The notes under the pieces: model-generated
Told to the model about the DNA's origin: nothing
The model's input: the letters and a program-made list of their open reading frames with translations, nothing else
Databases searched by the model: none
In this document: piece by piece, positions 36,497-45,965 of the stretch
Position numbering within the stretch: the stretch's first letter is position 1
Layout of the letters: each line of letters starts with the position of its first letter
Assembly (NCBI GenBank): GCA_007753915.1
Contig: CP036352.1
Location: forward strand, 2,915,306-2,979,305
Length of the DNA: 64,000 nucleotides
Origin: Phycisphaerae bacterium RAS2
GTDB taxonomy: Bacteria > Planctomycetota > Phycisphaerae > UBA1845 > UTPLA1
Direction of reading: 5' to 3'
Made by a program: the position numbers and the translations under genes

Positions 36497-37561
36497 CTAC
36501 ACATTGAACCGAAAATTGATGATGTCGCCGTCGAGCACCACGTAGTGCTTGGGCTCCAGGCGGACCTTGTTCGCGGCTTTGACGCCTTTCATATCCTTGT
36601 TCGCCTCGAAATCGGCATACGCGACCGTCTCGGCGCGAATGAACCCGCGCTGAATATCGCTGTGGATCTTCCCCGCGGCGTCGACGGCCGTCGTGCCCTT
36701 TGTGATCGTCCAGGCGCGGACCTCGTCCTCGCCGCAGGTGAGGAATGAGATCAGGCCGACGGCGTCGTAACACGCTCGGATCAGCCTCGCCTGGGCCGGC
36801 TCGCTGATTCCCAGGTCGGCGAGGAACGCGGCGCGGTCGGCCGGCTCGAGCTGCGAAACCTCCATTTCGATTTCGGCGGCAAGGGCGATGGTCGCGCGGG
36901 CGTGCGGATGCTCGAAGGGCGGCGGCTTGCCGACATCGGCCTCGCCGACGTTGACGACGACGATGACCGGCTTGAGCGTGAGAAAGCCGAAGCTCGCGGC
37001 GATGCCGCGCTCCTCGTCGTTGTGGATGGCGCTCGAGACGGGCGCCTCGCTTTCCAGCGCTTCGCGCACGCGCTTCATCATGGCCAGCTCGCGCAGCTCG
37101 GCGTCGCGCGTCTTGGTCGGCTTCTGGACGCTCTTTTCAAGTTTCTCCACGCGATTCGTCACCTGTTCAAGGTCGGCGAAGATCAGCTCGGCGTGCAGTT
37201 CGTCCACGTCGGCGCTGGGTTTGACCCGTCCCCGATAAGGCGCGACGTTCGGCGACTCGTAGCCGCGCACGACCGCCACGATGCCGTCGCACTTGCGGAC
37301 GCTCTGCATCGCCTTGCGAAACTCCGCCACGCCGCCGGCATCGGCAAGCGAGAAGCCCGGGATGTCCAGAAACTCCAGTTGCGCCGGCGTGTATTTCTTG
37401 GGCTTGTAAACCTCGGCCAGGTAGTCCAGCCGCTTGTCGGGAACCGGCACGGACGCCAGGCGCTCGGCCGGGGCGTGACCGGTGTCATAGGGCTGGCCCG
37501 TGATCGCGGAGAAAAGCGTTGACTTGCCCGACTGCATCGGGCCGATGAGAGCAAACTTCAT
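36497..37561 (-). CDS. Divergent YchF/Obg-like NTPase
   Basis: A 354-residue P-loop protein of the YchF (OLA1) group. The C-terminal DUF933/TGS region is typical: LISFLTCGEDEVRAWTI, GTTAVDAAGKIHSDIQRGFIRAE in parts, and VVLDGDIINFRFNV. The N-terminal G domain has unusual motifs: G1 is GPMQSGKST instead of the YchF-typical GLPNVGKST, and G3 is DIPGFSLADAGG where YchF has D-I-A-G-L. NVGE takes the place of the usual G4 NKxD, as in other YchF proteins that prefer ATP. This suggests a planctomycete-type paralogue, not housekeeping YchF. Start ATG 37561. A 26-base gap separates it from the upstream membrane-protein gene, so they are probably co-transcribed. Confidence 0.85.
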   Translation of the reverse strand: MKFALIGPMQSGKSTLFSAITGQPYDTGHAPAERLASVPVPDKRLDYLAEVYKPKKYTPAQLEFLDIPGFSLADAGGVAEFRKAMQSVRKCDGIVAVVRGYESPNVAPYRGRVKPSADVDELHAELIFADLEQVTNRVEKLEKSVQKPTKTRDAELRELAMMKRVREALESEAPVSSAIHNDEERGIAASFGFLTLKPVIVVVNVGEADVGKPPPFEHPHARATIALAAEIEMEVSQLEPADRAAFLADLGISEPAQARLIRACYDAVGLISFLTCGEDEVRAWTITKGTTAVDAAGKIHSDIQRGFIRAETVAYADFEANKDMKGVKAANKVRLEPKHYVVLDGDIINFRFNV

Positions 37562-37587
37562 AGTGGGTACTCGGATTCAGAGACTCG

Positions 37588-38109
37588 TCAGGGGGTATCG
37601 TCGCGCTCGGCGGATTTTATGATCTCGTTCAGCGAGGCGTGCGCCATCCAGAACACTTTCACCTGCTGCCCATCGTACATCAGGACGTTCCGGCACGCCC
37701 GCGGAATGGACGCATGAGACTCGCCGCAGACCGCCATCGGAAGCAACTCGCCCGCGACGGGCTTTGTATGCCAGCTGCGTACAATCAGGTTGTAATGGTG
37801 CGCTGAAATCATTTCGCCACCGGGCGGATTGATCCGACGCCATTCTTCCTCCAGAAGCTCCGGCGGATGCTTCGCAAGATCAAGTCGTTGTGCCTCGCGG
37901 AAGTAGGCGCGAAGCGACTGCTCACAAGCATGGCGATGCTGCTGGCCACGCTGCCAGAGGATGATCAGCACGATGCCCGCCATGCCCAGCGCCAACCAAG
38001 CCGTTCGCCGCCAGAACACCATTTTGCGGCGGAGACTCCGCGCTTGCGACACGAGGTCCATCGAATCGGTCTTAAGCCCGCCGACGTTCGCGGGGCCAGG
38101 CTCGTTCAT
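37588..38109 (-). CDS. Small single-helix membrane protein, unknown
   Basis: A 173-residue protein (ATG 38109; GTG 38121 possible). Residues about 38-56 form one hydrophobic helix (LALGMAGIVLIILW) after a basic stretch, leaving a short cytosolic N-terminus and a C-terminal domain of about 110 residues outside. The domain contains two Cys (in VCGESH and RACRN) that may form a disulfide. I do not recognise the family. It precedes the YchF-like NTPase on the same strand by 26 bases; selB diverges on the other side. Confidence 0.55.
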   Translation of the reverse strand: MNEPGPANVGGLKTDSMDLVSQARSLRRKMVFWRRTAWLALGMAGIVLIILWQRGQQHRHACEQSLRAYFREAQRLDLAKHPPELLEEEWRRINPPGGEMISAHHYNLIVRSWHTKPVAGELLPMAVCGESHASIPRACRNVLMYDGQQVKVFWMAHASLNEIIKSAERDDTP

Positions 38110-38246
38110 GCATGCGCTCACTCGACGACATGATCAAAGCGGGTTCGCCGCCGATCCGACTGTCGCCGGGGACAGTCTAACACGCGCGATGCCCTTCGGA
38201 TACCTCGCAGTTCTGCCATCCGAATTCCATCGACTCCTGCTACGAT

Positions 38247-40220
38247 ATGGGCATGTCCGCGGTCGCCACATCGCCCGTGTCGCTCCCCCGTCAAACCGGA
38301 TGCATCCTCGGCACGGCGGGGCACATCGACCACGGCAAATCGACGCTCGTTCAGGCGCTCTCGGGAACGAATCCGGATCGACTGCCGGAGGAGCAGGCGC
38401 GCGGCATGACGATTGAGCTGGGCTTCGCGCAGTTGAATCTATCGCGCGAAGACGGTGCTTCGTCACCCGTGTCCATCGGCATTGTCGATGTCCCCGGGCA
38501 CGAGCGGTTTGTCCGCACGATGGTCGCCGGGGCGACAGGCATCGACCTGGCCATGCTGGTCGTGGCGGCGGACGACGGCGTCATGCCGCAGACGCGCGAA
38601 CACGTGGAAATACTGCACCTTTTGGGAATCACGCGGGGCCTAATCGCTGTCACGAAGGCCGACCTTGTGCACGAAGATCGAATCGAGACCGTGCGCGGGC
38701 AGATCGCGGCTTTGACGGATGGTTTGTCCCTGGCGCAGTGGCCGGTCGTGGTAGTTTCGGCGCGCAGCGGGCTGGGCCTGAATGCGCTCCGGCGAACGAT
38801 AGCTGCGGTGGCGGGTGATTTACCCGATCGCGCCGAAGGCGACGTGTTTCGCCTTGCGATTGACCGGGTGTTCGCGGTGCATGGCCGCGGCACAGTGGTG
38901 ACCGGCTCGGTGCTGTGTGGTCAGGCGACGACGCAGGCGATGCTGGAGCTGCTCCCCTCGCGCGCAACCTGTCGGGTGCGTGAATTGCAAAGCCACGGGG
39001 CGTCGGCGGCGCAGGTCGGCGGCGGCCAGCGCGCCGCGCTGAATCTAACCGGAATTGATCGCGAGCAAATTGAGCGCGGCATGGAGCTGGCGACGCCGGG
39101 CTACCTCACGCCTTCGCGGTACGTCGATGCGCGCGTTCGCATACTGCGTCGTGGCGACCAGGCATTCCAATCGCATCAGCGCGTTCGCGTCTGCATGGGC
39201 ACGCGCGAAACACTGGCCACGCTCGTCGTGATCGGTGCGCGGATCATCGAACCCGGCGGAGAAGCGCTAGGGCAACTGCGATTCACCGAACCGGTCGTCT
39301 GCGCCCACGGTCAGCGGTTCATCCTCCGCAACGAGACGGCTCAATTCACGCTCGGCGGCGGCGCGATCATTCGGCCGGTGGCGCGGCGTCTGCGCCGCTC
39401 ACAGACAGACATAGCGGAGTCACTGGGGCGGGCCGATTCGCCCGATGCACAGGTTCGCGTTGAAGAGGCCCTGCGCGACGCGGGTTTCGAGCAAGTCGCG
39501 CCGGCGAGGCTCGCCTGCGCAACCGGCAGCCAGATCGGTGACATGCCTTTGATGACAGCGGTACTGCGTGACCGCGGTACGCTAATTCGCATCACGCCTG
39601 CGTGCGAAGCGCATCGTGACGCGATCGAGGCACTGGAGGCCCGCGCGATGGCCATGCTGGCGAGGCATCACGCTGCCAATCCGATGCAACCGGGCATTCT
39701 GCGCGATCGGTTTGTCACGTGGCTGGACAAGCGAAGCGGAGCGGGGATCGGTCGTGCCATTGCAACCCGACTCGAACAGGCCGGTCGCGCGGCGGCGCGC
39801 GGGCCGTACGTCGCGGATCGCGGGTTTCAGGGCGCAACGTCGCCGGAAGACGCCGCGTTGCTGGAGCGAATCGTGAGCGAGATCACGGCGGCGGGATTCG
39901 ATCCTCCGCAGTGGACAGCGCTTCGCGCCTTGGCCGGCGCATCCAAGCCCCGCTGCAAGGCGCTGGAAGAACTGGCGCGGTGCGACAATCGGCTCGTGCT
40001 CATGGCGCCACAGCAATACATTGCCGCTTCGGTGTTGACGCAATTGGAAGCGACGGTTCGGGAACTCGGATCGGGCGGTCGACGGTTTACGCTGGCGCAG
40101 GTTCGCGATGCCCTGGGACTCTCGCGCCGCATTGTACAGCCGCTGCTGGAGCATTTGGATCGCAGGCGGTTTACGCGACGCGTCGGCGACGAGCGCGTGC
40201 TGGTTGAGGGCGCAACATGA
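38247..40220 (+). CDS. selB: Selenocysteine-specific elongation factor SelB
   Basis: Brings Sec-tRNA(Sec) to UGA codons marked by a SECIS hairpin. The 657-residue protein has an EF-Tu-like GTPase with G1 GTAGHIDHGKST (about 22-33), RGMTIELGFA, G3 DVPGHE and G4 TKAD; then beta-barrel domains and the C-terminal winged-helix repeats that bind the SECIS RNA (final one VRDALGLSRRIVQPLLEHLDRR in part). The C-terminus overlaps selA by four bases (ATGA at 40217-40220). ATG 38247 and 38253 are both possible starts. Together with selA it shows that the organism inserts selenocysteine; selC (tRNA-Sec) and selD are not in this window. Confidence 0.96.
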   Translation: MGMSAVATSPVSLPRQTGCILGTAGHIDHGKSTLVQALSGTNPDRLPEEQARGMTIELGFAQLNLSREDGASSPVSIGIVDVPGHERFVRTMVAGATGIDLAMLVVAADDGVMPQTREHVEILHLLGITRGLIAVTKADLVHEDRIETVRGQIAALTDGLSLAQWPVVVVSARSGLGLNALRRTIAAVAGDLPDRAEGDVFRLAIDRVFAVHGRGTVVTGSVLCGQATTQAMLELLPSRATCRVRELQSHGASAAQVGGGQRAALNLTGIDREQIERGMELATPGYLTPSRYVDARVRILRRGDQAFQSHQRVRVCMGTRETLATLVVIGARIIEPGGEALGQLRFTEPVVCAHGQRFILRNETAQFTLGGGAIIRPVARRLRRSQTDIAESLGRADSPDAQVRVEEALRDAGFEQVAPARLACATGSQIGDMPLMTAVLRDRGTLIRITPACEAHRDAIEALEARAMAMLARHHAANPMQPGILRDRFVTWLDKRSGAGIGRAIATRLEQAGRAAARGPYVADRGFQGATSPEDAALLERIVSEITAAGFDPPQWTALRALAGASKPRCKALEELARCDNRLVLMAPQQYIAASVLTQLEATVRELGSGGRRFTLAQVRDALGLSRRIVQPLLEHLDRRRFTRRVGDERVLVEGAT

Positions 40221-41668
40221 GCAAACAGCAACGCGGCATGGAAAACGCGCTGCGCGAACTGCCTTCGATGACGGCACTTCTCAAGGCCGCGATGGAACAC
40301 AGCGACCTCATGCATGCGTCGCGGCGAGTCCTGACCGACGCGCTGCGCGATGCGCTCGATGCCGCCCGCGGCCAAATCAGCCGGGGGACCGGCGGACCCA
40401 CCGCGGCCACGGCGCAGTCTCGCGACGCGATGACCGTTTCGATTCTCGTTGACGCCGCGGCGCGCATTGCCGCGCGGCGCACACCCCGGCTGATGCGCGT
40501 CATCAACGCCACGGGCATCGTCCTGCACACCGGGCTGGGGCGAAGCGCGCTCTGCGACGCCGCCGTGCAACGGCTGACCGAAGCGGCGGGTTACTGCAAC
40601 GTGGAAGTCGAACTCGATTCGGGCGAGCGCGGCCGACGCGGTTTGTTTGCCGAGCAATTGCTCTGTGAGTTGTCCGGCGCCGAGGCCGCGTTGGTCGTCA
40701 ACAACAACGCCGCCGCGACGATGCTCGTGCTGCACGGACTCGCTCACGGGCGCGAGGTCATCGTTTCGCGCGGCCAGCTCATCGAAATCGGCGGGTCGTT
40801 CCGGCTGCCCGAGGTCATGTCGGCCGGCGGGGCGATCCTGCGCGAGGTCGGCACGACAAACAAGACCCACCTTCGCGATTACGAGGCAGCTATCGGCGAG
40901 CGCACCGCCCTGCTCATGCATGTTCACACGAGCAACTACCGCGTCGTCGGTTTCTCGGAATGCCCGACGGCGGCGGAACTGGCGACGCTGTCGCATGCGC
41001 GCGGACTGACGTTCTTCGACGATCTGGGCAGCGGCGCGCTGTTGGACGATGACCTGTGGCGGCGGGCGAATGAACCCACCGCGATGGCGAGCCTACGCGC
41101 CGGAGCCGATGTTGCGGCCTTCAGCGGCGACAAATTGCTCGGCGGCCCGCAGTGCGGCATTCTGCTCGGCAAGTCGGGCATCATCGATCGTCTTCGGAAG
41201 AGCCCGATGGCTCGCGCACTGCGCGTGGACAAACTGACGCTGGCCGCGCTGGAGGCGACGCTGGAGCTCTATCTCGATCCCGCACGGGCGCGGAAAGAGA
41301 TTCCGACGCTCACGCGGCTCATCGAATCGATCGAGTCCGTGGAAGCTCGCGCGCAGCGGCTGCAAGATGCATTGCATAACGCATTGAGCAAGCGCCTCGG
41401 CCGCGATGCGTTCACGGTGCAGCGTGATGACAGCTTCGCCGGCGGTGGTTCGCTGCCGGCCTGGCCGCTGCCGACGGCCGTCGTTTGCTGGGCGCCGCCA
41501 GGTGATCAACCGGCCGATGCATGGTCGCGGCGATTGCGGCTCGGTTCGCCCCCGGTGCTGGCACGCGTGCAGGGGGATCGGGTATTGTTCGATGTTCGCA
41601 CCGTATGTGATGCCGAGTGCGCGGAGATCGTGACGGCGGTGGCGGGCGTGGTGGCGCGCAGCGAGTGA
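40217..41668 (+). CDS. selA: L-seryl-tRNA(Sec) selenium transferase SelA
   Basis: PLP enzyme that converts Ser-tRNA(Sec) to Sec-tRNA(Sec) with selenophosphate. At 483 residues it is full length. Motifs: MRVINATGIVLHTGLGRS near residue 93, EQLLCELSGAEAALVVNNNAAA trimmed here to its ends, VGTTNKTH, FFDDLGSGAL and the Schiff-base lysine K306 in SGDKLLGGPQCG. Start ATG 40217 lies within the selB stop (ATGA). The next gene, apgM, begins 2 bases after the selA stop, so the three genes probably form one operon though their functions differ. Confidence 0.96.
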   Translation: MSKQQRGMENALRELPSMTALLKAAMEHSDLMHASRRVLTDALRDALDAARGQISRGTGGPTAATAQSRDAMTVSILVDAAARIAARRTPRLMRVINATGIVLHTGLGRSALCDAAVQRLTEAAGYCNVEVELDSGERGRRGLFAEQLLCELSGAEAALVVNNNAAATMLVLHGLAHGREVIVSRGQLIEIGGSFRLPEVMSAGGAILREVGTTNKTHLRDYEAAIGERTALLMHVHTSNYRVVGFSECPTAAELATLSHARGLTFFDDLGSGALLDDDLWRRANEPTAMASLRAGADVAAFSGDKLLGGPQCGILLGKSGIIDRLRKSPMARALRVDKLTLAALEATLELYLDPARARKEIPTLTRLIESIESVEARAQRLQDALHNALSKRLGRDAFTVQRDDSFAGGGSLPAWPLPTAVVCWAPPGDQPADAWSRRLRLGSPPVLARVQGDRVLFDVRTVCDAECAEIVTAVAGVVARSE

Positions 41669-41670
41669 CC

Positions 41671-42864
41671 ATGGCAAAGTACGCAATCATCCTGCCCGAC
41701 GGCGCGGCCGATGAACCGGTCCCTGCGCTGGGCGACCGAACACCGCTGGAGGCAGCCGAGATTCCGTTCATGGATTCGGTGGTCGGCATGGGCCGCATCG
41801 GCGTGGTTCGGACCGTGCCCGACGGCTTCACGCCGGGCAGCGATGTCGCAACGATGTCACTATTCGGCTACGACCCGGCGAAGCACTACACCGGTCGCGC
41901 ACCGATCGAGGCCGTCGCGCGAAACATCCCGATCCATCAGGACGATGTCGTGTTCCGCTGCAATCTCGTGAATCTCATGCACGGGGAGATGACAGACTTT
42001 ACCGCGGGGCATATTTCGTCGGTGGAGGCCGCCGGGCTGATGAAGGACCTCGACGCCGCCTTCGCAGGCGAGGGCGTGCGCTTTCATCCGGGCGTGTCGT
42101 ATCGCAACATCATGACGATTCGCGATCCGGGTGCGATCGACGTCGCCTGCATGCCGCCGCACGACATTCCGAATGAACCGGTCGATTCGTATCAACCGCG
42201 CGGCGGCGCGGCCAAGCGCATCCGCGACATCATGCAGCGCGCGACGAAAATCGTCGCGGAACACGATATCAACCACGTCCGATCCGATCTCGGAGAAGTG
42301 CCGGCCAACGCGATCTGGCTTTGGGGACAGGGCGTCGTTCCGATTATGCCGCGATTCCGGCAACGATTCGGCGTGCGCGGAGCCTCCATCGCGGCGGTCG
42401 ATCTCATCCGCGGGCTGGCCAAGCTGCTTGGCTGGCCGATCATTGATGTCCCGGGGGCGACGGGTTACATCGACACCGATTACGCCGCGAAGGGCCGCGC
42501 CGCGGTCGCCGCGCTGGATGAGTACGACCTTGTCGCCGTGCACATCGAAGCGCCCGACGAGGCGGGCCACATGGGCAGCGCCGAGGAGAAGGTGAAGGCC
42601 CTGGAGCAGATCGACCGGCACATCGTCGGCCCGGTGCTCGACAAGCTGCGCATGTTTGACAAATGGCGAATTCTTATCGCGCCGGACCATCCCACGCCCG
42701 TCGGCCGCCGCACCCACACCGACACGCCCCCGCCCTTCTGCATGGCCGGAGCCGATCTGCCGCGCCTGCTGGCCTTTGACGCATTCAACGAAGCTACGGC
42801 CGTCCGCGGCGATCTGCGCATTGACCCGGGGCACGAATTGATGGAGTATTTCCTGCGGACATGA
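41671..42864 (+). CDS. apgM: 2,3-bisphosphoglycerate-independent phosphoglycerate mutase, archaeal type
   Basis: Interconverts 3- and 2-phosphoglycerate in glycolysis without a bisphosphoglycerate cofactor. ATG 41671 starts the conserved MAKYAIILPDGAADEP, 2 bases after selA. The 397-residue size fits the aPGAM group (metal-dependent alkaline-phosphatase fold). Motifs: GSDVATMSLFGYDP with the nucleophile Ser, YRNIM, WLWGQG, DEAGHMG and APDHPTPVGRRTHT with metal ligands. Located between selA and pyk, so genes of lower glycolysis lie together; the link with selAB may be incidental. Confidence 0.95.
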   Translation: MAKYAIILPDGAADEPVPALGDRTPLEAAEIPFMDSVVGMGRIGVVRTVPDGFTPGSDVATMSLFGYDPAKHYTGRAPIEAVARNIPIHQDDVVFRCNLVNLMHGEMTDFTAGHISSVEAAGLMKDLDAAFAGEGVRFHPGVSYRNIMTIRDPGAIDVACMPPHDIPNEPVDSYQPRGGAAKRIRDIMQRATKIVAEHDINHVRSDLGEVPANAIWLWGQGVVPIMPRFRQRFGVRGASIAAVDLIRGLAKLLGWPIIDVPGATGYIDTDYAAKGRAAVAALDEYDLVAVHIEAPDEAGHMGSAEEKVKALEQIDRHIVGPVLDKLRMFDKWRILIAPDHPTPVGRRTHTDTPPPFCMAGADLPRLLAFDAFNEATAVRGDLRIDPGHELMEYFLRT

Positions 42865-42884
42865 TTAGTCAGTGACCAGTAGCT

Positions 42885-42927
42885 AGTGGTCTGTGGTCAG
42901 TGAGCGTTAGTGGTCAGTGGTCAATGA
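42885..42927 (+). repeat. Short direct repeat between apgM and pyk
   Basis: Two 19-base copies, 42885-42903 and 42909-42927, with consensus AGTGGTC(T/A)GTGGTCA(G/A)TGA match at 17 of 19 positions. A related inverted piece (TCAGTGACCA) is just upstream. The rest of the 210-base gap shows no gene. Confidence 0.6.
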
Positions 42928-43074
42928 ACGACGATCAGGTCGTTAGAGCTTATATGCTGCCGGCGAGCCCGCCACGGCGGAACTGCAACGTCCTCGCCGC
43001 GAATCACGAACGCCCTCGTCGCCGACCGTGCCGGCTCGGCCGAACGGCAGTTTGATTCCCGGAAAGCGTCTTTC

Positions 43075-44559
43075 ATGACCTCCTCCGATTCACATAGCCC
43101 CTCGCCGCGAATCTCCACCAAGATCATCGCCACCATCGGCCCGGCGTCGCAGTCGCCCGAATCGCTCCGTGCGCTGGCCCTGGCCGGGGTGGATGTCTTT
43201 CGACTGAACTTCTCGCACGGTACGCTCGAGCAACACGCCCAGGTCTTTGACCGCATCCGCGCCGTCAATCGCGAGCTGGGGATCCACAAGGCAGTCATGG
43301 CCGACTTGTGCGGCCCGAAAATCCGCGTCGATCCCGTCGAGGATGACAGTTTCGCCATCGCCGCCGGCGATACGCTGGACATCGTCGGCGGGCACGTCGT
43401 CGGCAATCGCACGCGCATCAGCACCAATCGGCCTGAAATCGTTCGCGAGGTTCAGGAAGGCCATCGCATCCTGATTGACGACGGCAACGTCCGCCTGCGC
43501 GTGGGCCGCGTGCTGGAAGACCGTCTGCAATGCGTCTGCGAAGTAGGCGGAGCCATCTCCACACGGAAAGGCATCAACCTGCCGGACAGCACGCTGCAAA
43601 TGTCGGCGCTGACGCAAAAGGATCGCGAAGACCTCGCCTGGGCCGTGCAGCACGGCGTGGATTACGTCGCCATGTCGTTCGTGCGAACGGCGGACGATTT
43701 GCAGGAGCTTCGCGCGCTGCTGCCGCAGACGCCCGACGCCCCTCGCGTCGTTGCGAAAATCGAAACCGTGCAGGCCATTCGCCATCTGACCAACATCATT
43801 GATGAGGCCGATGTCGTCCTCGTGGCGCGCGGCGATCTTGGCGTCGAGATGGACCTCGCCCGCGTGCCGCTGCTGCAGAAGCAGATCACGCGCCTCTGTG
43901 CGCTGGCCGCCCGGCCGGTCATCATCGCCACGCAGATGCTTCAATCCATGGTCGAATCGCCCACCGCCACCCGAGCCGAAGTCAGCGACGTGGCCAACGC
44001 CATCCTCGACAAGGCCGACGCGATCATGCTCTCGGCGGAGACATCCGTCGGCGAGTTTCCGATTGACGCGGTCAACATGATGGTGCGCATCGCCATTGAG
44101 ACGGAAGGCTATGTCTCGCTGCAGCTTCGATCCGATCAGGATGAAGCCACCGATGCCGTCAGCCGCGTCGCGACGGCCGTCGCGCACGGCGCGAGCCTGC
44201 TGGCGCGGCAGCTCGATGCGCGGCTCGTGGCGGTGTGGACGCAGAGCGGCAACACGGCGCGGCTGCTTAGCAAGACGCGCATGCCCGCCCCGATCATCGG
44301 CCTGTCGCCCAATGACTTCGTCTGCCGCCGGATGGCGCTTTACTACGGCGTGACGCCGGTCTGCCTGAAACGCGAGGAACGCATTCTCGCCATGCTGCGC
44401 GACGTCGACGACGCTCTCATCGAGAAGCGAATCGCCAGGCCGGGCGATCTCGCCATCGTCATCGCCGGCACACACCTCAACGACGTCGGCGCGACCAACG
44501 CCCTGCTCATTCACCTCGTCAGCACGGCTGACCAGGGCCTGCCCCGTTTCACCGGCTGA
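43075..44559 (+). CDS. pyk: Pyruvate kinase
   Basis: Final glycolytic step: PEP and ADP to pyruvate and ATP. The 494-residue product has the N-terminal KIIATIGPAS, LNFSHG, the metal and substrate motifs MVARGDLGVEMD-like (here LVARGDLGVEMD), the signature KIETVQAI and the region ATQMLQSMVESPTATRAEVSDVANAI in parts. A C-terminal regulatory domain (from about 360) is present: VAVWTQSGNTARLLS and GTHLNDVGATN. ATG 43075 is the start. Together with ppdK at 12316-15141 the cell can run PEP-pyruvate conversion in both directions. Confidence 0.96.
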   Translation: MTSSDSHSPSPRISTKIIATIGPASQSPESLRALALAGVDVFRLNFSHGTLEQHAQVFDRIRAVNRELGIHKAVMADLCGPKIRVDPVEDDSFAIAAGDTLDIVGGHVVGNRTRISTNRPEIVREVQEGHRILIDDGNVRLRVGRVLEDRLQCVCEVGGAISTRKGINLPDSTLQMSALTQKDREDLAWAVQHGVDYVAMSFVRTADDLQELRALLPQTPDAPRVVAKIETVQAIRHLTNIIDEADVVLVARGDLGVEMDLARVPLLQKQITRLCALAARPVIIATQMLQSMVESPTATRAEVSDVANAILDKADAIMLSAETSVGEFPIDAVNMMVRIAIETEGYVSLQLRSDQDEATDAVSRVATAVAHGASLLARQLDARLVAVWTQSGNTARLLSKTRMPAPIIGLSPNDFVCRRMALYYGVTPVCLKREERILAMLRDVDDALIEKRIARPGDLAIVIAGTHLNDVGATNALLIHLVSTADQGLPRFTG

Positions 44560-44655
44560 ACCGGCCGATTCCGCCGAAACCCCATGCCGCAAATCATGCG
44601 CGAATCAACGCGCGCCCGCCGTTTCGTCGATGAAGAGAGGGGGCATGAGTGGTTT

Positions 44656-44676
44656 GGTGGGCGATGCCCACCCTAC
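44656..44676. repeat. GTAGGGTGGGC palindromic repeat
   Basis: GGTGGGC-GAT-GCCCACC is a perfect 7-bp hairpin with 3-base loop, followed by CTAC. On the minus strand it begins GTAGGGTGGGC, nearly the same as the termini of the element at 35039-35157. It lies in the gap before the glycosyltransferase gene. Confidence 0.65.
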
Positions 44677-44771
44677 ACCTGCATGCCACAAGCCCACGAC
44701 GCGCGATCCAAGGCTCAAGGCCCGTGGGCCACGGCCCATTTGACATGTCCCGAAGCTCAAGGCATTCCTTG

Positions 44772-45965
44772 ATGTCCCAAATCACGATTTGCCATCCGAT
44801 CCATCGCTGGGCTGTCGGCGGGACCGAACGGCAACTGGCAGCGATTCTCCGGCACCTGCCCGCTGATCGTTTCCGTCACATTGTGCTGACGCGCGACGGT
44901 GGTATCGCGCCGCCGCTCCCGCCAAGTGTGCAATCGATTGACATGGCGCGGCCCGAATCCGACCCGCGCTTCGCCGACGCGCTGACGGAAGTCCTGATTG
45001 CGCACCGCGTGGACATTTTGCACCTACGCGGTCTTTCGATGCTGCTGGACGGGCTGCTGGCCGCCGACCGCGCGGGGGACATCGCGGTTGTGCTGGGTTT
45101 TCACGGGTTTGAAACGGCCGAGGACGATCTTCCCGCGCTGCGCAAGCCGGCCCTGGGTCGCGCGGCGCTGCGGTGCGACGCGCGCTGGGCGGTCAGCAAA
45201 TCCGCGGCGCGCAGCATCGAGCGGAGCCTGCGCCTGCCGATGGGCTGCTTCATCGCCAAGCCAAACGGTGTGGACGTGCAGCACTTCGCGCCAACGGAGG
45301 ATCGCGCGGTAATCCGCGCGCGGCTGGGTTTGCCCCGTGGCGCCCGCGTGATTCTGTGCGTCGGAAACTTCAAGCCGGTCAAGGGCCAGGATGTGCTGTT
45401 GGACGCCGCGGCCATGCTACCGACGGGCGTGAAGGAAAACGCGATTTTTGTATTTATTGGGCGAGATGATCTGAACAGCGAGCTTCAGCGCCGCGCCGCG
45501 GTTTCGCAGTCAGGTTGCGCGATCCGTTTCATCACCGATTGCGATGAGCCGTTGCCGTGGTATCAGGCGGCGGATTTGTTCGTGCTGCCGTCGCGCTGGG
45601 AGGGCCTGTCCAACGCACTGCTGGAGGCAATGGCGTGCGAGCTGCCCGTGATTGGCACGCAGATCGGCGGCAACATCGACGCGATCGAGCATGACCGCAG
45701 CGGCCTGCTCGTGTTGCCCGATGATGCCGGCGCGCTTTCCGATGCAATGACAAGCCTGCTCACCAACCCCTCCAAAGCCGGCGCGATAGGCCCAGCCGCC
45801 CGCGTTCGCGTCAAGGAATGCTTTGAACAGCAAACCGCGATCGCCCGATATGCCGCCGGATACGATTCGCTTACACGAAAACTCCGCGCACGCCGCGCCG
45901 CCGACACGCCCACGATGAACATGTCAAACGATTCTGCGTTCGCTGCTTCGGAGGCGCATCCGTGA
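44772..45965 (+). CDS. Glycosyltransferase family 4 (GT-B fold)
   Basis: Transfers a sugar from a nucleotide-sugar donor, probably in cell-surface glycan synthesis. ATG 44772 opens the Rossmann-like start ITICHPIHRWAVGGTERQL; the longer ORF passes through repeat DNA. The protein has 397 residues. The C-terminal domain holds VGNFKPVKGQDVLLDA, the DLFVLPSRWEGLSNALLEAMACELPVIGT region with the EX7E motif (EGLSNALLE), and GGNIDAI. Its stop overlaps the GTG of an ABC-2 permease gene, a usual setting for polysaccharide export clusters. Sugar and acceptor unknown. Confidence 0.92.
   Translation: MSQITICHPIHRWAVGGTERQLAAILRHLPADRFRHIVLTRDGGIAPPLPPSVQSIDMARPESDPRFADALTEVLIAHRVDILHLRGLSMLLDGLLAADRAGDIAVVLGFHGFETAEDDLPALRKPALGRAALRCDARWAVSKSAARSIERSLRLPMGCFIAKPNGVDVQHFAPTEDRAVIRARLGLPRGARVILCVGNFKPVKGQDVLLDAAAMLPTGVKENAIFVFIGRDDLNSELQRRAAVSQSGCAIRFITDCDEPLPWYQAADLFVLPSRWEGLSNALLEAMACELPVIGTQIGGNIDAIEHDRSGLLVLPDDAGALSDAMTSLLTNPSKAGAIGPAARVRVKECFEQQTAIARYAAGYDSLTRKLRARRAADTPTMNMSNDSAFAASEAHP

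Noticed and set aside
43090-44592. 500-codon minus-strand ORF opposite pyk
   Set aside because: Shadow of the pyruvate kinase gene; no domain and His/Asp/Arg-rich composition.
44649-44771. N-terminal extension of the glycosyltransferase
   Set aside because: It runs through a palindromic repeat and adds no family sequence; ATG 44772 begins the conserved fold.
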